Below, in pieces: positions 52,801 to 61,206 of a stretch of 64,000 nucleotides of DNA. Source of the DNA: DATBGO01 sp963840095 (GTDB taxonomy: Bacteria > Actinomycetota > Actinomycetes > Streptosporangiales > Streptosporangiaceae); NCBI GenBank assembly GCA_963840095.1, contig CAWIXN010000002.1, positions 1 to 64,000 of the forward strand, read 5' to 3'. The notes under the pieces were generated by a model. It was not told the DNA's origin and searched no databases. It worked only from the letters and a program-made list of their open reading frames with translations. A program made the position numbers and the translations under genes. Numbering within the stretch: the first letter of the stretch is position 1; each line of letters begins with the position of its first letter.

Positions 52801-53551
52801 GCGCCTGCGCCACATCACCAACGAGGGCGTAAGCATCCCCGGTGAGCCGGGTATCGCCGGTGGCTTCGGCCGCCTGAAGAAGCTGGTTCGCAAGGTCGCC
52901 GATACTCGTGGCACCTGCGAGGTCTGCTCGACGTTGGGCCACGATGAGGCGAGCCCGTACCAAAGGCTTCCCTCGCAGGATTTGGGATGCGTCGAGTTCC
53001 GTCAGTGCCGCCGAGAGTGCCGCAAGGTCTTCGTGGCGCGCGGTACCTGACCAGGCTCGGTTCAGGTCCTCCAGTTCGGAGTCCCCTCGTTCAGGATCCG
53101 CAACAAAGAGATGGTAGATCCACTCGATCCGGCCACTGGGTCGCGTATCGGCCTCGAACACATGCGCCGACCGGGAACTCAGCGCTATGAACCTCCCCTG
53201 CTGCGTCTCGGCCAAATGTTTCCTTATAGCAAGCCGATTGGCTTCATGAACATTTCCCGCGTCGGCTCCTCGCGCCGGGAAAGGCTCGACGACCGGCACC
53301 TCCTTCAAGCGCGTCCACTGATCAGTGCTCGGTGAGCCTGAATCGCCGGTCAACTTCGCCAGAATGTCAGCGTCGCACCAATGAGGGACGGCTGCTGCCT
53401 CGAGAGCCAAACGCAAAGCAGACCGCTCACTGCCGGGAAGGTCGGGAAAGGTTAGATCGACCGTAGCAAGGGCGAGAAGAGCGGGGTCACCGTGTGCGTC
53501 TCGGATCAATTGGAGCTGCTCATGGCTATCCAACGCGGGCCTCCCATCCAT
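49889..53551 (-). CDS. Giant TPR-repeat protein, C-terminal half of a TIR-NTPase system
   Basis: A 1,220-residue protein. Residues 1-230 resemble the winged-helix/linker region after a STAND NTPase (LQLIRDAHGDPALLALATVD, then LALEAAAVPHWCDADILAKL). Residues 232-1191 are exactly twenty repeats of 48 residues with consensus GWQ-x-LA, VGDVAQARGDLAAAEQAY and SLAISERLAEQDPANS, followed by a 29-residue partial repeat. These are TPR_10/TPR_12-like helical hairpins used for ligand sensing or oligomerisation. The reading frame continues directly from the upstream TIR-NTPase gene with only TGA-CGT between them, so it may be the second half of a single protein of about 1,600 residues. No separate ribosome site is obvious. 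Confidence 0.85.
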   Translation of the reverse strand: MDGRPALDSHEQLQLIRDAHGDPALLALATVDLTFPDLPGSERSALRLALEAAAVPHWCDADILAKLTGDSGSPSTDQWTRLKEVPVVEPFPARGADAGNVHEANRLAIRKHLAETQQGRFIALSSRSAHVFEADTRPSGRIEWIYHLFVADPERGDSELEDLNRAWSGTARHEDLAALSAALTELDASQILRGKPLVRARLIVAQRRADLAGATSIGDLANQLLQAAEATGDTRLTGDAYALVGDVAQARGDLAAAEQAYTQSLAISQQLAEQGPANTGWQQDLADAYLLVGDVARARGDLAAAEQAYNRSLAISERLAEQDPASTGWQQGLAVAHNRLGIVVQARGDLAAAEQAYTQYRAISERLAEQDPANSGWQRELAVADLLVGDVAQARGDLAAAEQAYSQSLAISQRLAAQDPTNTGWQRDLAVAHYRLGGVAQARGDLAAAERGYTQYRAISERLAAQDPANSGWQQDLAITHRSVGDVAQARGDLAAAEQAYTQDLAISERLAEQDPANSGWQRDLAGAYNRVGDVAQARGDLAAAGQAYSQYRAIFKRLAEQDPANSGWQRELAVADLLVGDVAQARGDLAAAEHAYTQSLAISERLAAQDPANTGWQRELATAHNRLGGVAQARGDLTAAERAYSQDLAISERLAEQDPANSGWQQDLAITHRSVGDVARARGDLAAAEQAYTQSLAISERLAEQDPANTGWQQGLAVAHNRLGIVVQARGDLAAAEHAYTQYRAISERLAEQDRANSGWQRELAVADLLVGDVAQARGDLAAAEQAYSQSLAISERLAEQDPANSGWQQDLAITHRSVGGVAQARGDLAAAEQAYTQYRAISERLAEQDPANSGWQQDLAGAYNRIGDVAQARGDLAAAEQAYTQYRAIFKRLAEQDPANSGWQQDLAGAYNRIGDVAQARGDLAAAEQAYTQYRAIFKRLAEQDPANSGWQQDLAGAYNRIGDVAQARGDLAAAEQAYTQSLAIFKRLAEQDPANSGGQRDLAVAHNRLGGVAQARGDLAAAEQAYTQYRAISERLAEQDPANSGWQRELAVADLLVGDVAQARGDLAAAEHAYTQSLAIFKRLAAQDPANTGWQRELAVAHNRLGGVAQARGDLTAAEQAYSQDLAISERLSAQEPANSGWQQDLAITHRSVGDVARARGDLAAAEQAYTQSLAIFKRLAEQDPANTGWQRELAAAQSLVGDVARSAGQGSVDEDP
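49979..52858 (-). repeat. Twenty tandem 144-bp coding repeats
   Basis: 2,880 bp equal to 20 units of 144 bp with no indels. Neighbouring units are often almost identical; units 14, 15 and 16 (about 50,690-51,010) are the closest. Groups recur in order: units 8-9-10 resemble 18-19-20 (ten units apart) and units 2-3-4 resemble 10-11-12 (eight apart), so blocks of several units were duplicated together. Confidence 0.9.
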
Positions 53552-53554
53552 ACG

Positions 53555-54694
53555 TCAGGACTCGGGACCCAGGAGACTAGCAAGCACGCTCGACTTTCCC
53601 TGGCCAAGTTGATGAGCCTGCGTCACGAACTCAAGGGTTATAATGTCGCCGCGATTTGCCCGGCCATACGCAAGCCAGTCCTCGGGACCAGGCACCTGCA
53701 GAGTGAGCGTGCTTGCTGCGACTGATTCCCATGTCGACCCAGCACGAGTGGGCACGGACTGGCCGGTGATGACGACGCGAAGCCAGCGGGCGGGGACGAG
53801 GTATGGAAGAAGAACGCTGTCGATCCAGTCCTGCACTTCCCCGGCAGCAGCCTCATAGGTATCGAAAACCAGCAGCGTTGGCTGCGCTCGCCGCCGCAGC
53901 TCTGTGACAATCCCAGCCAGCCGTTCATTCAAGGTCTGCCCGGTCGGTGGTTCGATATCGAGGGGTTGTGCGAATGCCTCGATGCCGATGCTGGTGGTCC
54001 CTTTGAAGTCGAACCGTCCGGACACAACCCCAGGCAAGAGCCCGGCATTCCGGATCATCTGCTTGGACATGTGCGACTTACCAGTCTCCGATGCTCCTCG
54101 CACGAGCAGCGCACGCTCGGGGCTCGCCTCGCACAGTAGGCTTGCGAATGCCGCCCGAGCTTCGCTGTGGTCGGCCATAGGCCATTTCAGCTCTGGGACA
54201 TCGTTCGGCCATTGCGTGATGGCTGGCTTCACATCACCAGCGTATCCGCGCACGAGATTGAGCCTTGCGACTATTAGCTCAGCCGCCTGTGCCGCCGTCT
54301 TATCGCGAATATCAGGCACGATCTCATTGAATAAAACGCCCTTAACTTCGCCGTCACCGACCCGGACTGGAAGGACCCGGAGGCGATCCTCCGCCGTTGC
54401 TGCCTGCTGGAACCGCGCGCGCACAGCCCGGTGCTCCGTGTGCGTCCATGGCTTGTCACCATAGGCACCGGACACACACACGACGACGAGTTCAGCCTTC
54501 TCACCGTAGACACTCTGAAGAAGCAGGTCTGCGTCCGGACCGGCAATCCAATGCGTATACCAGTCGTCATAGAACACGGTTGACCGGCCGAGGATGTCCT
54601 CGACCTCCTGAGCGACAGCCAGCACGAGTAGCCTCTGCTCTCCAGCGAGCGAGAACGCCACCGCAAATCGAGCGGGTATCTCACGAGCAAGCAC
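53555..54694 (-). CDS. TIR-domain P-loop NTPase
   Basis: A 379-residue protein. Residues 8-125 are TIR-like (RFAVAFSLAGEQRLLVLAVA, RSTVFYDDWYTHW and ELVVVCVSGAYGDKPWTHTE with a conserved Trp-X3-Glu). Residues 175-379 are a NACHT/NB-ARC-like ATPase: Walker A RGASETGKS near 203 and Walker B TLLVFDTYEAA near 283. It ends in TGA at 53557, but the frame stays open into the TPR gene. GTG 54694 lies 6 bp after a TAGTAT box, so the message may be leaderless. TIR-NTPase-TPR proteins are predicted intracellular immune receptors in multicellular bacteria. Confidence 0.82.
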   Translation of the reverse strand: MLAREIPARFAVAFSLAGEQRLLVLAVAQEVEDILGRSTVFYDDWYTHWIAGPDADLLLQSVYGEKAELVVVCVSGAYGDKPWTHTEHRAVRARFQQAATAEDRLRVLPVRVGDGEVKGVLFNEIVPDIRDKTAAQAAELIVARLNLVRGYAGDVKPAITQWPNDVPELKWPMADHSEARAAFASLLCEASPERALLVRGASETGKSHMSKQMIRNAGLLPGVVSGRFDFKGTTSIGIEAFAQPLDIEPPTGQTLNERLAGIVTELRRRAQPTLLVFDTYEAAAGEVQDWIDSVLLPYLVPARWLRVVITGQSVPTRAGSTWESVAASTLTLQVPGPEDWLAYGRANRGDIITLEFVTQAHQLGQGKSSVLASLLGPES

Positions 54695-55116
54695 TATGAC
54701 ATACTACATGCGCATGCCTGCGGAGCGTCAGCCGCTTCTCGCTCACACTCAGCCGTCTCTCGGGCGAAGGGGCCCTGCGGGCTTGAGACAGCGGCAGCGA
54801 GCTGATAATCGGGGAGCGAAAGACAGCTTCGCGCAGCGCCGTGCTGGTGTGGCGAGCGAGCATGATTGATCTAAAGGAGCTGCCTGGTCCACCTCATGCT
54901 GCATTGGCTCTGGTTGCAGAGCGAGAGCGCGGCACGATTGCCGACCATATCGGCAGAAATGCACGTATTGTGCAGCTGATGGCTGATCACGCAGCGTGAG
55001 ACGTCGTGTTCAGCTTCGTGCAGCCCAGCCTTGGCTGTGCGCGATCTGGCGGCAGCCAGGGTGCTGTCCGGGCCGCTGGCCGCTGCCGCACGGCGGAACG
55101 AGACGGCCGGCGGATG
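54695..55116. other. Promoter region of the TIR-NTPase gene, no gene
   Basis: About 420 bp, less GC-rich near 54700-54720, where TAGTAT could act as -10 for the TIR-NTPase gene. No protein or RNA gene recognised. Confidence 0.4.
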
Positions 55117-55893
55117 TCAGGCCGGTGGCTTGCTGGCCGCAACCAGGGTCAGGTGATGGCCCGGCAGGCCATACCAGGTCCGCCAGTCGAGCCGCCGCAC
55201 GGTGACGCCGGTGCATCCGGCATCCTTCAGTACCACAGCGTACTGGTCCGCGCCATCGTCAACAATGCGCATCCGGCCGCCCGGACGCAGCACCCGCACG
55301 GCCTCGCGCAGGGCCCGGCCGCGCCCCTGAGCACCGGGGATGTTGGAGATCGTCAGGCTGCTCACCACCACGTCGAACGACGCGGAGGGGAACGGCAGGT
55401 CGCGCGCGTCAGCGTCAACGATGTCGACTCGCTCGCTTACTCCCTCTGCCACCGCGTTGTGCTCGGCGGCGGCGCGGCAGTTGCCGCTCTGATCGCGGCG
55501 CCGCCACAGATCCGCTCCCACCGCCCGGCCGCCCCGCACCCGGCGGGCCGCCAGCATCAGTACCGCGCCGCGGCCGCATCCCACGTCCAGGACATGCTCA
55601 TCCCCCCGCAGGCTCAGTTCGTCTAGCACCTGCGCCCAGAGCGAGAGCTTGCCGCGCCCGGTGGAGTAGAGGTAACTGGCGGCCGACCCCGCCACCGCCA
55701 CGCCGGCGACGCCGGCCAGTGCGGCCAGACCAGGCCGGCGATGCCGTGCCGCCCAGACCCCGGTAGCCGCGGCCCCGGCCAGGACCAGCGCGAAGACCGC
55801 GACGCCGATAAGCCCGCCGTCAATGCCATACCTGCCCCGCCCGCCAGCAAGACCACCGCGATCCCCTGCCGCGACGTCCTCGATCGGCTCCAC
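55117..55893 (-). CDS. Membrane-anchored class I SAM methyltransferase
   Basis: About 258 residues from GTG 55893 (an in-frame upstream ATG at 55962 gives 281). Two hydrophobic segments at the N-terminus (LIGVAVFALVLAGAAATGVW and LAALAGVAGVAVAGSAASYL) precede the soluble domain. The SAM site is HVLDVGCGRGAVLMLAARRV, with DADARDLPFPSASFDVVVSS and LREAVRVLRPGGRMRIVDDG as motifs II-III of Methyltransf_11. The substrate is unknown; membrane anchoring suggests a lipid or quinone-like target. It stands alone. Confidence 0.82.
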   Translation of the reverse strand: MEPIEDVAAGDRGGLAGGRGRYGIDGGLIGVAVFALVLAGAAATGVWAARHRRPGLAALAGVAGVAVAGSAASYLYSTGRGKLSLWAQVLDELSLRGDEHVLDVGCGRGAVLMLAARRVRGGRAVGADLWRRRDQSGNCRAAAEHNAVAEGVSERVDIVDADARDLPFPSASFDVVVSSLTISNIPGAQGRGRALREAVRVLRPGGRMRIVDDGADQYAVVLKDAGCTGVTVRRLDWRTWYGLPGHHLTLVAASKPPA

Positions 55894-56627
55894 CCCAGCA
55901 GTCTGCCAGCAGGACCCGGTTCTGGCCGGGCGGACCTCGCTAACCCCCTTACCACAGAGCAATCCATCTGGATGCCCGACATCCAGCGACTTTGAGCCAT
56001 CCGAGCCGCGCCGACTGCGGGGTTGTGCGCTACCGACCTGCGGCTCTCACCACGCTGTGTGACCATGCCGCAGGGGTCTGTGCACGGACTCCGGCCAGCC
56101 CGCGCTCCGGCCAGGCGATGGTGCGGCCAGCAATAAGCGGGTGATGGAGCACGAAAGACCCGCTGAGATGGGCTCCGTAATCGTGTTCCAATCGTGTTCC
56201 TCGCGCACACCAGCAATGGCATGTGCGGGGTTTCCGGCATTAGCGACCAAGGAACGCCAAGTGCACCGGGCATGCTGCGTTATAGTACTTCAAGGTCAGC
56301 TTTCCCTGGGAATACGCCCACGAGCAGGTACAGGAATTAGGTACGTGGTCGGCAGTTATGACCTCGGCAGGCACGCCGCTGCGCCGCTCGGCGCGACCCG
56401 GCTGGTACGGTACCGGCTGCCCGACGAGGGCAAGAGCATGCCCCTCGGTCCTGGCCTCCTGGACAGCTCCGTCAGGTAGCGCCAGCCACTCCCGTGGCCT
56501 GGCACCTGATGAGGACCGGGCTGGCACGCGCCGGTTGACGCGCACCCTGGCTCCGGGGATCTTGTCACTCGCCCGGCTGTCCATGTCATTCAGAATATCC
56601 GCTGAGCGGAGAGGTGATTCTCGTGGC
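55894..56627. other. No supported gene
   Basis: About 730 bp of mixed composition. It contains a short direct repeat (AATCGTGTTCC at about 56178 and 56188) and frames that look like shadows. It borders antitoxin and IS21 fragments, so it may be debris. Confidence 0.35.
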
Positions 56628-56628
56628 C

Positions 56629-56688
56629 TTCCGCGCGGAATGGGAGCGCACGGCCCTGGCCAGGGTGGTTGCCGAGGCGGTCATCCGC
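56629..56688 (+). repeat. Ghost of the HigA antitoxin gene, copy D
   Basis: 60 bp almost identical to 8760-8819 (FRAEWERTALARVVAEAVIR in the same sense), with one base change. It is fused directly to the IS21 remnant that follows on the other strand. Confidence 0.75.
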
Positions 56689-56689
56689 C

Positions 56690-56923
56690 CGCTCGTACCT
56701 CGGCGGCTCGCCTGCCCGCAGCGCCCGCCGCACTGTGTTCGTCGAGACCCCTAGCACCCGGGCGATCGCCTTGATCGGCATCTGCTCGCTCCGGTGCAGC
56801 CGGCGGATCTCCGCCCAGTTCTCCACTGTGATCACATCCCTGTCTTCTGTCACATCCCGCGACAGAGGGGTCAGTTTTCACACGGCGGATTCCAGCCATC
56901 GTCGCCTGGGGGTCAGTTTTCAC
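56690..56923 (-). mobile_element. IS21-family left end with istA N-terminal fragment
   Basis: The minus strand from GTG 56835 encodes VITVENWAEIRRLHRSEQMP, then KAIARVLGVSTNTVRRALRA, the N-terminal helix-turn-helix of IstA. It breaks off at 56690. Outside it, two copies of GGGGTCAGTTTTCAC (56867-56881 and 56909-56923), 42 bp apart, match the multiple terminal repeats of IS21 elements. Transposase core and istB are gone. Confidence 0.7.
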
Positions 56924-57091
56924 CCGATGCCGACAAGCCCTGCCGTGAGGACCGGAACCGATCCTGTGGGTCTCCTGTGGGCGGACATGTGTGGTGATCG
57001 CCCGGGCCGGCAGCCAGCATGGCAGTTGACGGCGGGAGACCGGGAAACGGTCAACCACACCATCATCACAAACGAAACAGGAGCACGGCAA

Positions 57092-57748
57092 ATGGGACTG
57101 TCCATCAACGACACCGCACCAGATTTCCAGGCCAGCACCACCCAGGGCAGGATCAGCTTCCACGAATGGATCGGGGATTCCTGGGCGGTGCTGTTCTCCC
57201 ACCCCAAGGACTTCACGCCGGTGTGCACCACCGAGCTCGGGCAGGTGGCCAAGCTGGCACCAGAGTTCGAACGCCGCGGCGTGAAGGTCATCGGCCTGTC
57301 AGTGGACGCCACCGAGCGCCACCACAGGTGGGCTGATGACATCGAGGAGACCCAGGGCGCACGGCCCGGCTACCCGATCATCGGCGACACGGATCTGAAT
57401 GTGTCCAAGCTCTACGGGATGCTTCCCGCCTCCGCGTCGGGTGACGCCAGCTCGCGCTGCGCACTGGACAACCTGACCGTCCGGAACGTGTTCGTGATCA
57501 GCCCCGATAAGAAGATCAAGCTGATCATCGCGTATCCGAATGTGACCGGCCGCAACTTCGAGGAGCTGCTGCGGGTCATCGACTCGCTCCAGCTGACCGC
57601 CAGGCACCGGGTCGTGACGCCGGCCAGCTGGATGCCGGGTGACGATGTGATGATCCACAACTCGGTGTCCGATGACCAGGCCAGGGTGATCTTCGGCGAG
57701 TGGAAGCCGGTCAAGCCCTACATCCGCATCGTCCCCCAGCCGAGGTGA
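57092..57748 (+). CDS. 1-Cys peroxiredoxin (PRDX6-like)
   Basis: A 218-residue thiol peroxidase. The peroxidatic Cys is in SHPKDFTPVCTTELGQVAKL (about residue 46), the typical PxxxTxxC site; a second Cys near 118 (SSRCALDN) is not in the 2-Cys position. The Prx6 class C-terminal domain is present (TPASWMPGDDVMIHNSVSDD, FGEWKPVKPYIRIVPQ). ATG 57092 follows CAGGAGCACGGC. It would detoxify peroxides in the cytoplasm. Three genes follow in the same direction after short gaps, suggesting a common unit. Confidence 0.9.
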   Translation: MGLSINDTAPDFQASTTQGRISFHEWIGDSWAVLFSHPKDFTPVCTTELGQVAKLAPEFERRGVKVIGLSVDATERHHRWADDIEETQGARPGYPIIGDTDLNVSKLYGMLPASASGDASSRCALDNLTVRNVFVISPDKKIKLIIAYPNVTGRNFEELLRVIDSLQLTARHRVVTPASWMPGDDVMIHNSVSDDQARVIFGEWKPVKPYIRIVPQPR

Positions 57749-57912
57749 GCGCGCACACCGTGCCGTGATCCCGGCACCGGGCCCGGCAGGCCCAGCGGCG
57801 GTCCCGCTGGCTGGCCCGACAGTCCCGGGTGCCTGAACCACGTCATCGCCCGGCCACCGGGAGCCCGCCGCCGGACGCCCGGACGTCAACTTGCCACCGA
57901 AGGAGCACCACG

Positions 57913-59430
57913 ATGATCCCCCAGGCGCAGCATCGTCACCGAACTGATCTAAAACGGTCAGACGGCGGCATCGCACCGGACAGGGCCCTCTCCAGGACGA
58001 TCTGTACCGGTCGGCGTATCCCCGGGCTCGCCGTGGACGGCAAGGTGCCCGGGCTGTACCGGAGGCCGGATCCGGCGGCCCTGATCGGGACGCTTGACCG
58101 GGTTGTGGGCGGCCCCTGGGCGGAGGGCTTGGCCTGGGAGCACTCGCCGGGCGGGGCGCGCCCTGGCCGGCCGCGCCCGGCGGGGCCGGGCCTGCTCGAT
58201 GACGGCGTGCCGCCGGGAGGCCGCTGCCGCCTGCTGGGCGTCTTCGCCCATCCCGACGATGAGACGTTCTGCGCCGGGGGCACGTTCGCCCGGTACGCCG
58301 AGCAGGGGGCCGAGATCATGGTGGTGTCGGCGACCCGGGGCCAGGCGGGCCAGATCCGCGATGGTGCGGTCGGCACCCGGCGGACCATCGCCGCTGTCCG
58401 GGAGGCCGAACTGCGCCTGGCCTGCGAGCGCTTGGGCATCACGACGGTGCGCTGCCTGGACCACGTCGACGGCACTCTCGCCGACGCCGACTTCCCGGCC
58501 CTAGTGGCGGAGGTGGCCGAGGTCATCGGCGAGTTCGGGCCGGACGTGGTCATCACGTTCGGCCCCGACGGCGGCTACGGCCATCCCGACCACGTCACCA
58601 TCAGCGCGGCGACCACGGCGGCCTGCCAGCAGGCCGCCGACCCCGGGCCCGGGCCGGACCGGACGGCCAACGGGCCGGTGCGCCGGCCGCCCCGGCTGTA
58701 TTACCGGTGCTTCCCGCCGGCCGACCTGCTGATCATGGAGCGGCTGGCAGCCTGGCTGACCAGCCAGCCGGACCGTTTTGCCGGGACGCCCGCCTTTGCC
58801 CACGCTTTCTTGCTGCTGGCCGAGGCGGCCAGCACCCTGGGCCACATCCGCGACCACGTTCAGGTGCGCTGGTACCCGCCAGGTTCGTGCGTGGTCGAGC
58901 AGGGCGAGGCGGCCGCCGAGCTGTTCTTGATCTTGTCGGGTGAAGCGCAGGTGTGGCCAGAGGGCAACGGCGGCCACCGGGAGCAGCCCGGCCCGCTCGG
59001 GGTGGGGGAGTTCTTCGGGCACCGGCACCGTAGTGCCGACGTGGTCGCCGCCACCAGCCTCACCTGCCTGGTCCTGTCCCCGGCACCGCCGGCCAAGTTC
59101 GCCGGCCGGGGCCGGGGGGCCCGGCTGGCCGGTGCCGTGCCCGATGCACCGTCGAACCCGCCCCCGGCGGCCGGGACCATGCGAGCAGGTCAGGGCGTCG
59201 TCAGCTGCGACGTGTCCGGACAGGTCTTGCGCAAGGTCGAAGCCCTGTCCGCCTACCGCAGCCAGTTCCCGCTGCAGCTGGACATGTTCCCGGAGTTCCT
59301 GCTCCGGGAGATGTTCGGCTGCGAATACTTCGTCGCCTGCGCTGCCGCCCGGCCCGCTGATCTGGACGAGGTGCCGCCGTGGCTCGGGCTTGAGCCGGCG
59401 CTGAGCGCGCGTGGCGACGGCCCGCAGTGA
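57913..59430 (+). CDS. PIG-L/LmbE deacetylase with inserted cyclic-nucleotide-binding-like domain
   Basis: A 505-residue protein. Residues 108-240 form a PIG-L (LmbE-like) zinc deacetylase: GVFAHPDDETFCAGG with the His-Pro-Asp-Asp metal site and GYGHPDHVTIS with the third ligand. Residues about 316-390 look like a cyclic-nucleotide-binding domain (RWYPPGSCVVEQGEAAAELF, LILSGEAQVW, VGEFFGHRH). Residues 430-500 (VLRKVEALSAYRSQFPLQLD, FPEFLLREMFGCEYFV) match the usual C-terminal end of PIG-L enzymes, so the binding domain sits inside the deacetylase. ATG 57913 has AAGGAGC upstream. Substrate: probably an N-acetyl sugar, possibly in mycothiol-like metabolism. Confidence 0.8.
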   Translation: MIPQAQHRHRTDLKRSDGGIAPDRALSRTICTGRRIPGLAVDGKVPGLYRRPDPAALIGTLDRVVGGPWAEGLAWEHSPGGARPGRPRPAGPGLLDDGVPPGGRCRLLGVFAHPDDETFCAGGTFARYAEQGAEIMVVSATRGQAGQIRDGAVGTRRTIAAVREAELRLACERLGITTVRCLDHVDGTLADADFPALVAEVAEVIGEFGPDVVITFGPDGGYGHPDHVTISAATTAACQQAADPGPGPDRTANGPVRRPPRLYYRCFPPADLLIMERLAAWLTSQPDRFAGTPAFAHAFLLLAEAASTLGHIRDHVQVRWYPPGSCVVEQGEAAAELFLILSGEAQVWPEGNGGHREQPGPLGVGEFFGHRHRSADVVAATSLTCLVLSPAPPAKFAGRGRGARLAGAVPDAPSNPPPAAGTMRAGQGVVSCDVSGQVLRKVEALSAYRSQFPLQLDMFPEFLLREMFGCEYFVACAAARPADLDEVPPWLGLEPALSARGDGPQ

Positions 59431-59493
59431 CCAGACGCCGGGCACGACGACCCGCAACGAGACGACCGCAGACCAAGAGAGGGGAGCCCCGCC

Positions 59494-61011
59494 ATGATCG
59501 CGGCCCAGGACCTGACCCCAACGCTGATGCTCGACGGCCAGACGACGATGGCCGCGGCGCTTCGCGACTTCAAGCGGCGCTACCCGGCTTATGCCCGCAC
59601 CGCCCTTCTGGACGGCATGCGGGCCGTGGACTACACCCGGCTAGACGCAGTCGGCCACGTCTATCTTGACTACACCGGCGGGTCTCTGTACGCCGACAGC
59701 CAGCTGGCCCGCCACCGGGACCTGCTGGCCGGCGCCGTGTTCGGCAACCCGCACTCGCAGAACCTGCCCTCGCGGGACATGACCGCCCGGGTGGAGGCCA
59801 CCCGGGCCCAGATCCTGGAGTTCTTCCGGGCATCACCGGAGGAGTACGAGGTCATCTTCACCCCGAACGCCACCGGCGCCCTCCGGCTCGTCGGCGAGTC
59901 CTATCCCTTTGCGCCGGGCGGACGGTACCTGCTGACCTTCGACAACCACAACTCGGTCAACGGGATCCGGCAGTTCGCCCGCGCCCGCGGCGCTTCGGTC
60001 AGCTACGTGCCGCTTGCCCCCGCCGACCTGCGCGTAGCCGAGGAGACGCTGGCCCGCCACCTCCAGGCCGCGACCCCCGCCCGTCGCCGTTTCGCCCGCC
60101 GCCGCTCCGGCTCCGCCACCGGCAACCTGTTCGCGTTCCCGGCCCAGTCCAACTTCTCCGGCGTCCAGCACCCCCTGACCTGGATCGCCCAGGCCCAGGC
60201 GGCCGGGTACGACGTGCTGCTGGACGCCGCCGCCTTCGCGCCGACCAACCGGCTGGATCTGTCCCGGTGGCACCCGGACTACGTGTCCCTGTCGTTCTAC
60301 AAGATCTTCGGGTACCCGACCGGGATCGGGGCCCTCTTGGCGCGCAAGCCGGCGCTGGCCAAGCTACACCGCCCGTGGTACGCGGGCGGCACGATCACCT
60401 TCTCCTCGGTACGCGCCGAAGCGACTCCCGGCGAGGGTTTCTACCTGACGCCCGGACCGGCCGGCTTCGAGGACGGGACCGTCAACTACCTGGGCATCCC
60501 GGCCGTCGGCATCGGCCTGGACCACATCAGCTCGGTAGGTATCGAGAACATCCACACCAGGGTCACGTGCCTCACCGGCTGGCTGCTGGAAGCACTCGGC
60601 GCCCTGCGGCACGGCAACGGGGCGCCCGTCGTTCGCCTCTACGGCCCGGCCGGCACCGACCGCCGCGGAGCGACGATCGCGATGAACTTCTTCGATCCCT
60701 CCGGCGAGCTCATCGACTCGGTGCGGGTCGAGCGCCGGGCCAACACGGCCGGAATCTCCCTGCGCAGCGGCTGCCACTGCAACCCCGGCGTGCGCGAGGT
60801 CGCGCTCGGCTTCTCCACCGAGGAGATGGCGGCCGCCTTCAAGCACAAGGACCGGCTGCGCTACCGGGACTTCCTCCACGTGATCGACGGGAAGACCACC
60901 GGGGCGGCGCGGGCCTCGCTCGGCCTGGCCACCACCTTCGCCGACGTCTACCGGTTCTGGGACTTCGCCGGAGGCTTCCGCGACATCTCCTCCGACATGC
61001 TGGGAGCCTGA
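59494..61011 (+). CDS. Class V aminotransferase / MoCo-sulfurase-like desulfurase
   Basis: A 505-residue PLP enzyme of the cysteine-desulfurase fold, closest in layout to the N-terminal domain of molybdenum cofactor sulfurases. Landmarks: VYLDYTGGSLYADSQLARHR near 58, FTPNATGALRLVGESYPF near 125, the cofactor Lys in YVSLSFYKIFGYPTGIGALL near 268, and the mobile-loop Cys in SLRSGCHCNPGVRE near 427. There is no MOSC domain. GAGAGGGGAGCCCC precedes ATG 59494. It follows the deacetylase by 63 bp in the same direction. Confidence 0.85.
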   Translation: MIAAQDLTPTLMLDGQTTMAAALRDFKRRYPAYARTALLDGMRAVDYTRLDAVGHVYLDYTGGSLYADSQLARHRDLLAGAVFGNPHSQNLPSRDMTARVEATRAQILEFFRASPEEYEVIFTPNATGALRLVGESYPFAPGGRYLLTFDNHNSVNGIRQFARARGASVSYVPLAPADLRVAEETLARHLQAATPARRRFARRRSGSATGNLFAFPAQSNFSGVQHPLTWIAQAQAAGYDVLLDAAAFAPTNRLDLSRWHPDYVSLSFYKIFGYPTGIGALLARKPALAKLHRPWYAGGTITFSSVRAEATPGEGFYLTPGPAGFEDGTVNYLGIPAVGIGLDHISSVGIENIHTRVTCLTGWLLEALGALRHGNGAPVVRLYGPAGTDRRGATIAMNFFDPSGELIDSVRVERRANTAGISLRSGCHCNPGVREVALGFSTEEMAAAFKHKDRLRYRDFLHVIDGKTTGAARASLGLATTFADVYRFWDFAGGFRDISSDMLGA

Positions 61012-61023
61012 ACTGCCGCCCTG

Positions 61024-61190
61024 GTGGTCGCCGCCGTCGGCGTCATCGGCTACGCCTCGGGCGTGACCGCGGTCGGGGTCGTCTTCACCGTGCTCGCGCT
61101 GGCCGCGGCGTTGCTCAACCCGCCTTCGATCTCTGCCTGGGCCGCCAGGCGTATCTGTTCAGCCCAGATTCACGCGGCCGCCTCAGATGG
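61024..61190 (+). pseudogene. DUF4395 membrane protein, C-terminal remnant
   Basis: LVVAAVGVIGYASGVTAVGV then FTVLALAAALL in one frame, and after a slip at about 61118 AQPAFDLCLGRQAYLF. Intact DUF4395 proteins end this way, with a GxCLGCxxY motif; here the second Cys is Arg. It is probably the tail of a third gene of the desulfurase unit. Confidence 0.5.
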
Positions 61191-61206
61191 CCCGATCGGT
61201 CCAGGC

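Noticed and set aside
49979..52858. CRISPR array
   Set aside because: Regular 144-bp spacing but no unique spacers; the units are continuous coding sequence with 48-residue period.
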